In this document: positions 1 to 6,925 of the stretch, piece after piece
How the letters are laid out: each line of letters begins with the position of its first letter
Position numbering within the stretch: position 1 is the first letter of the stretch
Assembly (NCBI GenBank): GCA_036382395.1
Contig: DASVHW010000331.1
Coordinates: 1-46,145 of the forward strand
Reading direction: 5' to 3'
Source of the DNA: Candidatus Binatia bacterium
GTDB taxonomy: Bacteria; Desulfobacterota; Binatia; HRBIN30
DNA length: 46,145 nt
The notes under the pieces: model-generated
The model's database searches: none
What the model saw: the letters and a program-made list of their open reading frames with translations, nothing else
What the model was told of the DNA's origin: nothing
Made by a program: the position numbers and the translations under genes

Positions 1-315
1 CATTTCGATGGAAAAATGAGGCACAGCCTCGGGCGCGTTGGGCTGCACTCCGGCAGGGTAGCCGCACGCCGGATCGAAGAGCGCAGCGGACTCCGGCAGG
101 CTGCTGCGTTCCTGCACGCTCCGAAGATTGGCCAGGAGCACCTCCGGCGTAATGCGCAGCTCATTGCCGACCCCCAGCTCGCGAAACAGCCCGGCGTCGG
201 TCTGCAGTGCAACCGAGAGGCTGCTGTTGCCAATCGGCTGCCCTTCGAACAGCCGGGTGACGGCGTCGATCGCTTGGTGCTGGTACTCGAGGGCAGCGTC
301 GAACTTGAGCTTCAT
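1..315 (-). CDS. res: Type III restriction endonuclease Res subunit, N-terminal part (cut by window edge)
   Basis: Minus-strand frame open from an ATG at 315 to the window edge, giving 105 residues. The protein begins MKLKFDAALEYQHQAIDAV and later has VTRLFEGQ. At the edge it ends in HFSIEM, the residues that in type III Res proteins lead directly into the ETGTGKT Walker A of the helicase domain. Res supplies the ATP-dependent translocase and nuclease that cut DNA when partnered with Mod. The helicase core and nuclease domain lie outside the window, so intactness cannot be judged. The gene lies 24 bp downstream of a small helical ORF and is the distal member of the mod operon. The assignment comes from the characteristic N-terminus and from mod upstream. 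The ribosome binding site before the ATG is weak, which suggests translational coupling. Confidence 0.85.
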   Translation of the reverse strand, partial: MKLKFDAALEYQHQAIDAVTRLFEGQPIGNSSLSVALQTDAGLFRELGVGNELRITPEVLLANLRSVQERSSLPESAALFDPACGYPAGVQPNAPEAVPHFSIEM

Positions 316-339
316 ACTGACCGGCTGACGGGGCTTCGG

Positions 340-549
340 TCAGGGCGCCACGTCTGGGTGACCGGCGGATACGTCGCGCACCAGGTAGTCGAGGATATCG
401 CCCTGCATGCGCTCGATCTCCAGCCGATACCCCGAACTCAACGCTGGCCACTCCTCCGTGCGCGCACAGTCGTGCAGCGCGTGGAGAATCGCCTCCAGTG
501 TCGTCACCCGCTCCCGCGTGACCGCCAGTTCTCCGTCGTTACGGATCAT
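340..549 (-). CDS. Small helical hypothetical protein between DUF2283 gene and res
   Basis: A 69-residue ORF starting MIRNDGELAVTRERV. It is predicted largely alpha-helical, charged, and without a membrane segment. The N-terminal MIRN-x-x-E-x-x-V/I-T pattern resembles the helical N-terminus of small antitoxin-like or XRE-adjacent proteins, but no HTH is evident and I cannot name a family. A purine-rich GAAAGAG sits just before the ATG. It lies 24 bp downstream of the DUF2283 gene and 24 bp upstream of res, in the same direction, so it belongs to the R-M operon. A role as an antitoxin or as a regulator of Res is inference from position only. Confidence 0.6.
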   Translation of the reverse strand: MIRNDGELAVTRERVTTLEAILHALHDCARTEEWPALSSGYRLEIERMQGDILDYLVRDVSAGHPDVAP

Positions 550-573
550 CTCTTTCTACGCGACCAGTGCGCG

Positions 574-801
574 CTACGGCGCAGCCGATGCCAGCTTCTT
601 CGGCGTCGTTTGAAACTGGAAGTCCAGCAGGTTCACCGGATGCGCGCGCTTCGAGAGATACAGCACCTCGATGCCGACCACTTGGTCCGCGTCGTCATAG
701 TCGACGATCACGCCCGGCGCGACCTCTTCCGACTCCGCGACCGGTACATCTACCAGCTGCAGATGCAAAGCGTCCGCTTCTTCGTCGATTCGCAGCTTCA
801 T
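574..801 (-). CDS. DUF2283 family small protein (antitoxin-like)
   Basis: A 75-residue protein with the DUF2283 signature: MKLRIDEEADALHLQL at the start, then a run of acidic residues, GVIVDYD and VVGIEVLYLSKR. The family folds as a small beta-rich domain and is commonly encoded next to DUF4258 proteins in pairs predicted to be toxin-antitoxin modules. The ATG at 801 overlaps the stop of the upstream DUF4258 gene (ATGA overlap at 798-801), so the two are translationally coupled. Length is normal for the family. The antitoxin role is inferred from pairing and is not shown by the sequence. Confidence 0.85.
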   Translation of the reverse strand: MKLRIDEEADALHLQLVDVPVAESEEVAPGVIVDYDDADQVVGIEVLYLSKRAHPVNLLDFQFQTTPKKLASAAP

Positions 802-1070
802 AGTCGACCCCTCATCTTACGATCAAAGTACACGGTTACCACGCGCAGCGGTACTCTGGCGCGGTTGACGATCACCCGCAAGACGCGGCCTCCATGCTCG
901 TCAATCCGGCCGAGGCGGTGCTCCAGCTCCGGATCGACCTGGTCGGGCTCGACGAGGGTGGCATGCTCCAGCACGCGGTCCAACCATTCGCGCCGAATCA
1001 CTGGCCGCTTTCGCAGGCTCTCGCGCGCGTGCTCGGTCAGTTCGTAATCCATTTCGCCAGCAAGTCTCAC
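798..1070 (-). CDS. DUF4258 family small protein (toxin-like)
   Basis: A 90-residue basic protein. LTEHARESLRKRPVIRREW followed by the RVLRVIV and LRVVTVYFD beta strands is typical of DUF4258, a fold related to small RelE/BrnT-like toxins. The first candidate start is GTG at 1070, which overlaps the mod stop (GTGA). An ATG at 1052, giving MDYELTEHARE, is the likelier start because family members begin near it. Its 3' end overlaps the DUF2283 start. The pair sits between mod and res, so it may act as an addiction module for the R-M system. That function is inference. Confidence 0.83.
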   Translation of the reverse strand: MRLAGEMDYELTEHARESLRKRPVIRREWLDRVLEHATLVEPDQVDPELEHRLGRIDEHGGRVLRVIVNRARVPLRVVTVYFDRKMRGRL

Positions 1071-2967
1071 ACCACCTGGAACACCAGGTCGCCTTCCTTG
1101 AGGCGGTTGCGCGACTTCACGGTTTGCACGGCGTTGACCTTGAGCTGGTCGTTGCCCTGGAAGCCGGCGTCGAGGCAGATGATCTGGGCAGGCGCGGGAA
1201 CGCGGTTGACCATCGCTTCAATGACCTCGAGCGTCAGCTCGCGATCGAGGCACAGCAGCAACGCGCCGTCGGCGACTGAGAAGACAACCTTGCCCGCCAG
1301 CGACAGCTTCTCAATGTGGCTGTCGATCGTGAAGCCCCCTTTCGGCAGAATCTCGTAGAGCAGGTCTTCGTCGGTGCGGCCGGGCTCGACGTGCTGCGCG
1401 AAGAGCTTGAGCTGATCTTCGATGTTTTTGATCTTCTCCGCATCGCCGTCCCAGACGTGGAAGTTGCTGCTCGTCAGTTGCAGCGCCTTGTAACCGCGCG
1501 GCTGACGCTTATCGAGGCCGAGCGAATCCTTCGCTGCGTCCTCGGTGTCGAGCTTTTGGATCACCCGCCGCACCCGCTCGCGGCAGATGTCGGCGATGGT
1601 CGGATACTGCGGATGCTCCGTCTTCTCTGGCAACTGGACGAGAATGAACTTGCGATCACCGCCGTCTTCCACGTTGAGATCGAGCACAGCTTGGGCGGTC
1701 GTGCCCGAGCCGGCGAAGAAGTCGAGGATTAGATCCCCATCGTTCGTGTCTGTCGCCAGCCCAACCAGCTTTCGGACCAGACGAGACGGCTTTGGAAAAC
1801 CAAACACCTGAGCGTCTCCGAAGATTTCGATAATCTCGTTAGTGCCGTGTTGTGTGTAGACATCATCGATGACCGAGAAGAACTTGGTCTGCCTGGTCTC
1901 TCCCTGATCCTTGAGATACTGCTTTGTGTGCACAGCCCATTCGCCATTCTTGTCCTTCAGGAATGCAAGCTCACCGCGGTTCAGCGCGTGGGCCACTCTC
2001 TCCTTGCTCCACCGCCATTGCCTCTTTGGCATCACTTGCGTTCCGTCGGGCGCTTGGATCGGGAAGACAAGATTCCTTCGCTCCTCGAAACTCTTCATCG
2101 ACTCAAGCGGGTGCGTTCGAAATGGCCCACGCAAGGCATAGTACTCGTCTCTGTTCTTGTAGTACCGCTCTATGGATTCATCAGAAAGCGGCACGAACAG
2201 CTCCTCGATATCGGTCTTGTTCCTTGCGTACATGAGCACGTACTCGTGGATGGTGACCAGGTACTTCTCCTTCGCACCGCCACCGTACCGCTTCTTCCAG
2301 ACGATGCTGTCCACGAAGTTCTCCTCGCCAAATACCTCATTAGCAAGGCACCGCAGGTTGTGCGCTTCGCAGTCGTCGATGCTGACGAAGATGACGCCGT
2401 CGTCGCGCAGCAGGTTGCGGGCGAGGTAGAGGCGCGGGTACATCATCGACAGCCACTTCGAGTGATAGCGCCCGCTGGTTTCGGTGTTGGCGGAGACCTT
2501 CAGCCCCGCGGCGTCGAGCTGGCCGGAGAACTTGAGGTAGTCCTGCAGGCCCTCGCGGTAGTTGTCGGGGTAGATGAACTCCTTGCCGGTGTTGTACGGC
2601 GGGTCGATGTAGATCATCTTCACCTTGCCGTAGTAGCTCTTCTGCAGGAGCTTCAGGACTTCGAGGTTGTCGCCCTCAATGATGAGATTGTCGGTGGCGT
2701 CGAAGCTCACGCTCTGGTCGCGGCGTGGGCGCAGTGTGCCGATGCTCGGCGTCTGGATGACGCGCATGCACTCCGCCTTGCCCGGCCAGTTGAGGCCGTA
2801 GCGCTCCTTGCCCGGCTCGATCCATTCGCCCAAGGAGCGTTCGAGCGCGGCGAAGTCGATCCTGTCTCGCGGAACATCTCCGGGAGCAGCTCCCTCAAGC
2901 GCGCGCGGCGGTCGGCGGCGACGTCGAGCGAGGTGATCGGTAGCTTCTGCGGGCCTTCGTCGGTCAT
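1067..2967 (-). CDS. mod: Type III DNA adenine methyltransferase Mod, with apparent -1 frameshift
   Basis: Site-specific adenine-N6 methyltransferase that modifies and recognises the type III target. The main open frame (from about 2863 down to 1067) holds IYIDPPYNTGKEF (motif IV, DPPY) before LDFFAGSGTTAQAV (motif I), the beta-class order. The SVKMIYID/ILDFFAG cores are intact. The true start is ATG 2967 (MTDEGPQKLPITSLDV). That frame runs to LLPEMFRE and then loses register near 2866. One missing base (GAGACAGG where GAGGACAGG is expected) would restore IDFAALERSLGEWIEPGKE and a protein of about 633 residues. As it stands, translation of the C-terminal part would have to start at an internal ATG (2833), which removes about 45 N-terminal residues but none of the catalytic motifs. 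This is either a real frameshift, possible phase-off, or a sequencing error. Confidence 0.9.
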
Positions 2968-3132
2968 ACGAGCTTCCAGCGCACGGTGAACAGCGGCATC
3001 ATATCGACTCGTTGTTGCAGAGTACGTTCAACCACGTCAAGCATGTCGTTCTTCTGGCGTCGCAGGTCAGTGATTCTGTCCGCTCCTACCTGGATGCTGG
3101 TGAACTGATCATGTGAGCGGGGAAAACGGAAG
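2964..3132 (-). pseudogene. 3' remnant of an R-M-associated gene upstream of mod
   Basis: A reading frame ending at 2964 overlaps the mod start as GTATGA. Its last about 55 residues look like real protein: FRFPRSHDQFTSIQVGAD, then ITDLRRQKNDMLDVVERTL, then LFTVRWKLV at the terminus. The frame continues upstream only into low-quality sequence and stops near 3220, where a transposase remnant lies. The coding stretch therefore begins abruptly at about 3132. The stop/start overlap shows it was the gene preceding mod in the operon. The parent family is not recognised; a helicase-like or accessory R-M protein is possible. The 5' part was probably lost when the insertion element arrived. Confidence 0.5.
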
Positions 3133-3526
3133 GAGCGCGTAGCGCGGCTGGAGTTTTTCCCGCGGCGGCACTGGGTGGCCGCTGGCGTCGCCGCGTGATC
3201 GCGCGCAGTTCCCCGCTATGCTGCGCGGGGGCCGTGGCGATCACCGTGTCCCCCAGACACACGCGCCAACTGCCATCCAGGAGCTGGCGGACCTCGACCC
3301 GCGCGCCCGCATCGCTGCGCTTACGCGGCCCTGGGGGCACGTCGATGAACGTTCCGCCGAGCCGCACCGTGTTGTCGTTGAGCACCGTAGCGTCGTACCC
3401 TAAGCTGCACAGCCGCTCAAGATCGAGATCCCGCCGCATTGGGCGCCACGCGTCGCCCAAAAGCATGGCATCGGGTCTGAAAACTGGAATGTCGACTTTG
3501 TCGCGGTGGAGCAGAACGGAACGCAC
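3086..3526 (-). pseudogene. Transposase C-terminal remnant
   Basis: An open frame of 146 residues resembling the extreme C-terminal beta domain of DDE integrase-like transposases: LERLCSLGYDATVLNDNTVR, then LGGTFIDVPPGPRKRS, then ARVEVRQLLDGSWRVCLGD. In that group, the DNTVRL...PPGP..RSYAG..V.V...LDGS pattern follows the catalytic core. No DDE core, HTH or clear N-terminus is present, and the residues after about 105 (PPSAAAGKTPAALRAP) look random. This is a decayed fragment. It lies next to a truncated host gene and hairpin-rich DNA, which fits an old insertion scar beside the R-M island. Exact IS family is uncertain. Confidence 0.55.
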
Positions 3527-3590
3527 TGGCTACACTTAGTAGCCCGCGGTTTCAACTGCTGCGCAGCCGGGCAACCGAGGTTTTGGGGCT

Positions 3591-3642
3591 CGCACGGCCC
3601 CGAATGCAAGCAGAGTTGCACGCTTGCACTCGGGGCCGCGCG
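3591..3642. repeat. Long perfect-stem hairpin in the insertion scar
   Basis: The left arm at 3595-3611 (CGGCCCCGAATGCAAGC) and right arm at 3622-3638 (GCTTGCACTCGGGGCCG) pair in 16 of 17 positions with a 10-nt loop. After one mismatch, three further pairs extend the stem outward. There is no T-tract on either strand, so it does not look like an intrinsic terminator. It lies between the transposase remnant and the next minus-strand open frame. It could be an element end, a REP-like palindrome or a recombination target. Confidence 0.6.
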
Positions 3643-3661
3643 GATCACCGCACTGACCCGT

Positions 3662-3934
3662 TCACGCTGCGCCGGAGACCGGCGGTGCTGGCGGCGGCGG
3701 ATTGTCCTGCGCGTGTTTGCCGTTGCGGCCGCCGTTTCGCGCCGCTTGCCCGAACAGCGTGGTGTACAGATACGGCTCGCCGTCATCGCTGGCCGCACGG
3801 GCGCCGCGCTTAAGCGCCGCCAGCGTCTTTTCCCACGTCTGGTACGCAGCTTGAATGGAGGCGTTACGGGCTGAAAACGCATCGTGCGGCGCTGCAAAGT
3901 CCGATTTCAGGACTGTAAAGGCAGTTTGCAGCAC
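3662..3934 (-). CDS. Hypothetical ORF of uncertain reality in the insertion scar
   Basis: A 90-residue minus-strand frame. It contains a believable helical stretch (SARNASIQAAYQTWEKTLAAL) and a DDGEPYLYTTLF segment, then a low-complexity proline/asparagine tail (NPPPPAPP). No family is recognised. It overlaps an inverted repeat at 3894-3970, so its first residues are repeat-derived. It may be a passenger ORF or a remnant of the same element as the transposase fragment downstream. It could also be non-coding. Confidence 0.3.
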   Translation of the reverse strand: MLQTAFTVLKSDFAAPHDAFSARNASIQAAYQTWEKTLAALKRGARAASDDGEPYLYTTLFGQAARNGGRNGKHAQDNPPPPAPPVSGAA

Positions 3935-3970
3935 ACATTTCGGGCATCACAAACTGAAAACGCACTTTGC
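3894..3970. repeat. Imperfect inverted repeat with an extra direct copy
   Basis: The arms GCAAAGTCCGATTTCAG (3894-3910) and CTGAAAACGCACTTTGC (3954-3970) are inverted repeats matching at 15 of 17 positions across 43 bp. A second copy of CTGAAAACGCA occurs in direct orientation at 3871-3881. A nested CAGTTTG/CAAACTG pair (3922-3928 and 3950-3956) lies within. The arrangement resembles a miniature palindromic element or the ends of a deleted insertion. Confidence 0.5.
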
Positions 3971-4012
3971 GGGCCGCCACTATGCCATTGCGGCTCGGTC
4001 CAGGCACTTTTT

Positions 4013-4076
4013 CCCCTGAAATGTGGATGTGCCGCTCTGCGGGGCCACATGGCAGGGGAGAGGGTCGGGGTGAGGG
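4013..4076. repeat. Hairpin followed by GGGGAGAGGG/GGGGTGAGGG element
   Basis: CCCCTGAAATGTGG (4013-4026) and CCACATGGCAGGGG (4045-4058) form an imperfect 14-bp stem (12 pairs). The right arm runs into GGGGAGAGGG (4055-4064) and GGGGTGAGGG (4067-4076). This GC-rich text is close to widely dispersed intergenic palindromes of many proteobacteria, and a related piece occurs at 15698-15728. I see no promoter or gene between 3935 and 4202 other than this. Confidence 0.45.
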
Positions 4077-4202
4077 CATGCCTGCCACGTAAGTATCAGC
4101 CGGTGTGCGCAAGAACCCGGAGGTGCCGCCAGCCACGTCCCGACACCCCTTTCGCGGGTTGGCCTTGCTATTATGCAACTTGGATATCGTGCTAAGGAGG
4201 AA

Positions 4203-4259
4203 ATGAGCAGATCGAAGCCGTTGGCTATCGCGGCCGAGATGATACAGGAAGGTCGCTGA
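4203..4259 (+). CDS. 18-codon mini-ORF coupled to the cupin gene
   Basis: A near-perfect ribosome binding site TAAGGAGG at 4193-4200 is followed after two bases by ATG 4203. This opens an 18-codon frame (MSRSKPLAIAAEMIQEGR) whose TGA overlaps the cupin start as TGATG. The overlap and strong SD suggest translation, possibly as a coupling or leader peptide at the head of the aromatic operon. The peptide has no run of Phe, Tyr or Trp, so it is not a classic attenuator for this pathway. The SD-ATG gap of two bases is short, which lowers confidence. A TATTAT hexamer at 4169-4174 could be a -10 box, but no matching -35 is clear. Confidence 0.4.
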   Translation: MSRSKPLAIAAEMIQEGR

Positions 4260-4720
4260 TGCCCTTCACCCACCTGCCTTTCGTGTCCCTCGACTGGACG
4301 GCCGGGGCGCACCCGCTCGAGACAAAGAAACTCGTCGAGGGCCAGCCCGTTGTGCTGCTCGAGTTCGCACCGGGGTTCGAGGATCCGAACTGGTGCGAGC
4401 GCGGGCATATCATCTACGTGCTCGATGGAGTGCTCGACCTCGTGCTGGACGACCGAACGGAGCGGATCGCGGCGGGCGATGGGTGCAGGCTCGATCCGAC
4501 AACGCGGCACCGGGCCAAAAATCCCGGCAACGTGCCGGTGCGGCTCTTCGTCGTGAGCGATTGCAATTCCGTTCTGGTTACGCTAGCAAAGGCCACTCGA
4601 ACCCAATCCATGAAGACGCCGAATCTGATGCGCTTGAGGATGCGCCCGTTCGTTCGGGCCGAGCGCGTCGTACCAACGTCTTCGGGGGAGCCCTTTGCCG
4701 CCGCGCACGACCTCGATTGA
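4259..4720 (+). CDS. Small cupin-domain protein
   Basis: A 153-residue protein with a single cupin (RmlC-like) barrel in residues about 25-105. LLEFAPGFEDPNW precedes CERGHIIYVLDGVLDLVLDD (the G-x-E/H-x-x-Y-V-x-x-G motif 1 region) and GDGCRLDPTTRHRAKN (motif 2). Such domains bind a metal or small ligand, but the substrate cannot be deduced. AGGAAGG lies just before the ATG. The last about 45 residues (TLAKATRTQ onward) are not cupin-like, and the 3' end overlaps pheA by 26 bp. As first full gene of the aromatic operon it may sense or process a pathway metabolite, which is inference. Confidence 0.8.
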   Translation: MPFTHLPFVSLDWTAGAHPLETKKLVEGQPVVLLEFAPGFEDPNWCERGHIIYVLDGVLDLVLDDRTERIAAGDGCRLDPTTRHRAKNPGNVPVRLFVVSDCNSVLVTLAKATRTQSMKTPNLMRLRMRPFVRAERVVPTSSGEPFAAAHDLD

Positions 4721-5786
4721 TGCTCTCCGCGCCCACATCGATCGTATTGATGAGAAGCTGCTCACGCTGCTGAACCGGCGCGCCCGCTTGGCGGTCGCCA
4801 TCGGTCAACACAAGCGCCGCGAGCGTGCCAGCATTTACACGCCGGACCGCGAAAAACGCATCGTGCAACGCCTGCTGGCGGTCAATAAAGGGCCGCTGAA
4901 GGCGGAGAACATCCGTCCGATCTTTCGCGAGATTATGTCGGCCTGCCTGTCGTTGGAAAGACGGCTGCGGGTTGCCTGTCTTGGACCGTTGGGGACCTTC
5001 TCGCACCAGGCCGTGCGGGAGCAGTTCGGGTCCGCCAGCGAGGTCATTCCGGTCAGCTCGATCGCTGGGGCGTTTGATGAGGTCGAGCGCGGACGTGCCG
5101 ATTACGCCGTGGTGCCAGTGGAGAACTCGACCGAAGGCACGGTGGCGGCAACGCTCGATCGGTTCGTCACCTCACCGCTCGTCATCAAGGCGGAACTGTT
5201 GCTGCGAATCGAGCAGTGTCTGCTCTCGCGCAGCGGCCGCCCCGGCGACTTGCGCCGCATCGTATCGCATCCGCAATCGCTCGGGCAGTGCCGGGAGTGG
5301 CTGGCGCAGCATTTCCCCGGGTTGCCGCAGGCCGAGGCCGCGAGCAATTCGCAAGCGGCCATTATGGCCGGGGAAGACCCACACATTGGCGCGATCGCTG
5401 GGCGCGTGGCCGCCGAGGAGTACGGCCTCAAGGTGATGGCCTCCAACATTCAGGATCAAAAGCATAACTGCACCCGCTTCTTGGTGTTGGGACTCGATGG
5501 TATTGGCCGACCGAGTGGCGATGACAAGACCTCCGTGTTGCTGTCGTTGCCGCACGAGGCCGGGGCCTTGCATCGCGTGCTCAAGCCGTTCGCGGACAAT
5601 CGCGTCAGCATCAGCACCATCGAGTCGCGGCCGCTGAAAGAGCGGGCATGGGAATACCTCTTCTTCCTCGACCTGGTGGGTCACGTAAAGGAGCGACGAG
5701 TGGCACGGGCGCTGGCGGCAGTGAAAAGCCGATGTCTGTCGCTCAAGGTGCTGGGATCGTACCCGGCGTCGCCAGGGCCGGTGTAG
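4695..5786 (+). CDS. pheA: Bifunctional chorismate mutase/prephenate dehydratase (P-protein)
   Basis: Converts chorismate to prephenate and prephenate to phenylpyruvate in phenylalanine synthesis. Residues 7-90 are an AroQ-type chorismate mutase helix bundle (RAHIDRIDEKLLTLLNRRA, Q38-H-K). Residues 92-268 are the prephenate dehydratase domain (GPLGTFSH at 97-104, VPVENSTEG at 140-148, and the catalytic Thr260 in NCTRFLVLG). Residues about 278-355 form an ACT domain with AGAL (289-292) and ESRP (310-313), the phenylalanine-binding motifs, so feedback inhibition is expected. The TTG start at 4695 has GGGGGAG upstream and gives the expected N-terminus. The total of 363 residues is normal for the family. 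Confidence 0.97.
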   Translation: MPPRTTSIDALRAHIDRIDEKLLTLLNRRARLAVAIGQHKRRERASIYTPDREKRIVQRLLAVNKGPLKAENIRPIFREIMSACLSLERRLRVACLGPLGTFSHQAVREQFGSASEVIPVSSIAGAFDEVERGRADYAVVPVENSTEGTVAATLDRFVTSPLVIKAELLLRIEQCLLSRSGRPGDLRRIVSHPQSLGQCREWLAQHFPGLPQAEAASNSQAAIMAGEDPHIGAIAGRVAAEEYGLKVMASNIQDQKHNCTRFLVLGLDGIGRPSGDDKTSVLLSLPHEAGALHRVLKPFADNRVSISTIESRPLKERAWEYLFFLDLVGHVKERRVARALAAVKSRCLSLKVLGSYPASPGPV

Positions 5787-5800
5787 ACGGGCACGACGGT

Positions 5801-6925
5801 ATGGCTGTGGACATCAAATCCCGGGTTCCCGAATGGATCCGCTCGCTGGCGCCCTATCCCCCGGGGAAGCCCATCGAAGAGCTGGAGCGCGAGTACGGTA
5901 TCCTGGGGTCCATCAAACTGGCCTCCAATGAGAATCCGCTCGGCCCGTCGCCCAAAGCACTGGCGGCGATCACCGCGGCGCTCGGCAACTTGCATCGCTA
6001 CCCGGACGGCAGCTGCTTTTATCTCAAGCGGGCGGTGGCCAAGAAGCTGGGCGTCTCGCCCGACGTGCTCATCTTCGGCAACGGCTCCAACGAGATCATC
6101 GAGCTGGCCGTGCGCACGTTCATGCAGCGCGGCGACGAAGCGGTCATGGCGGATCAAGCCTTCATCGTCTACCGCCTGGTGGTGCAGGCGGCCGGAGGGA
6201 TCGGTCGCATCGTGCCGCTGCGCCAGTTCACGCACGACCTCGAAGCCATCGCCGAAGCGATCACCCCGGCAACGCGCATCGTCTTCCTGGCCAATCCCAA
6301 CAACCCGACGGGGACCATCTTCTTTCGCCGGCAATGGGAGGAATTCCTGGCCGCCTTGCCGCCGCACGTCATTGTGGTGATGGACGAGGCGTACTGCGAG
6401 TTTGTTGACGACCCGGAGTACCCGGATTCGCTGGCCGACCACAGCCCCCACCGCCTGTTGATCACGCTGCGGACCTTTTCGAAGGTTTACGGGCTCGCCG
6501 GTTTGCGCATCGGATATGGTGTGGCCCATCCAGAGTTGGTCGAGTTGATGAACCGGGTCCGCCAACCGTTTAATGTCGGAAACCTGGCGCAGGTGGGTGC
6601 GTTGGCCGCGTTGGATGATGACGAGCACGTCGAGCGGACCAAGCACTGCAACCGCGAGGGCATGGCGTTTCTCCATCAAGAGTGTGCCCGGCTGGGTTTG
6701 GATTACGTGCCGAGCTGGGCCAATTTCCTGTTGGTGCGCGTTGGCAACGGGGCACGGATATACGAGGCGCTGCTGCGCCAAGGCGTCATTGTCCGCCCCA
6801 TGAGTGTGTACGGTTTCCCTGAGCATGTGCGGGTCACCGTGGGCACCGCCGCGGAGAACGGACGCTTCATCACGGCGCTCGAGCACATCGTGCGCGGAGG
6901 AGGTGCGGGTGCCGCGGCTTTTTGA
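5801..6925 (+). CDS. hisC: Histidinol-phosphate/aromatic aminotransferase (HisC family)
   Basis: PLP-dependent class I/II aminotransferase of 374 residues. The HisC core is complete: LASNENPLGPSP (41-52), NPNNPTG (165-171), DEAYCEF (195-201) and the PLP lysine K228 in TFSKVYGLAGLRIGYG. Start ATG 5801 gives MAVDIKSRVPEWIRSLAPYP, the usual N-terminus of the family; the frame is open further upstream but that overlaps pheA. Between pheA and tyrA, the probable job is transamination of phenylpyruvate/4-hydroxyphenylpyruvate or prephenate, possibly shared with histidinol-phosphate. Substrate preference cannot be read from sequence. The 3' end overlaps tyrA by 17 bp. Confidence 0.94.
   Translation: MAVDIKSRVPEWIRSLAPYPPGKPIEELEREYGILGSIKLASNENPLGPSPKALAAITAALGNLHRYPDGSCFYLKRAVAKKLGVSPDVLIFGNGSNEIIELAVRTFMQRGDEAVMADQAFIVYRLVVQAAGGIGRIVPLRQFTHDLEAIAEAITPATRIVFLANPNNPTGTIFFRRQWEEFLAALPPHVIVVMDEAYCEFVDDPEYPDSLADHSPHRLLITLRTFSKVYGLAGLRIGYGVAHPELVELMNRVRQPFNVGNLAQVGALAALDDDEHVERTKHCNREGMAFLHQECARLGLDYVPSWANFLLVRVGNGARIYEALLRQGVIVRPMSVYGFPEHVRVTVGTAAENGRFITALEHIVRGGGAGAAAF

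Noticed and set aside
16-1047. Long plus-strand open frame of 343 codons opposite the small R-M genes
   Set aside because: Arg/Leu-rich random composition. The minus strand holds five recognisable genes with overlaps, so this is a GC-rich shadow.
3595-3638. Hairpin as a rho-independent terminator
   Set aside because: No T-tract follows on either strand and no gene ends at the right distance.
1-4200. Prophage or integrative element
   Set aside because: No integrase, structural phage gene, tRNA-attachment duplication or terminase was seen. Only R-M genes and a transposase fragment are present.
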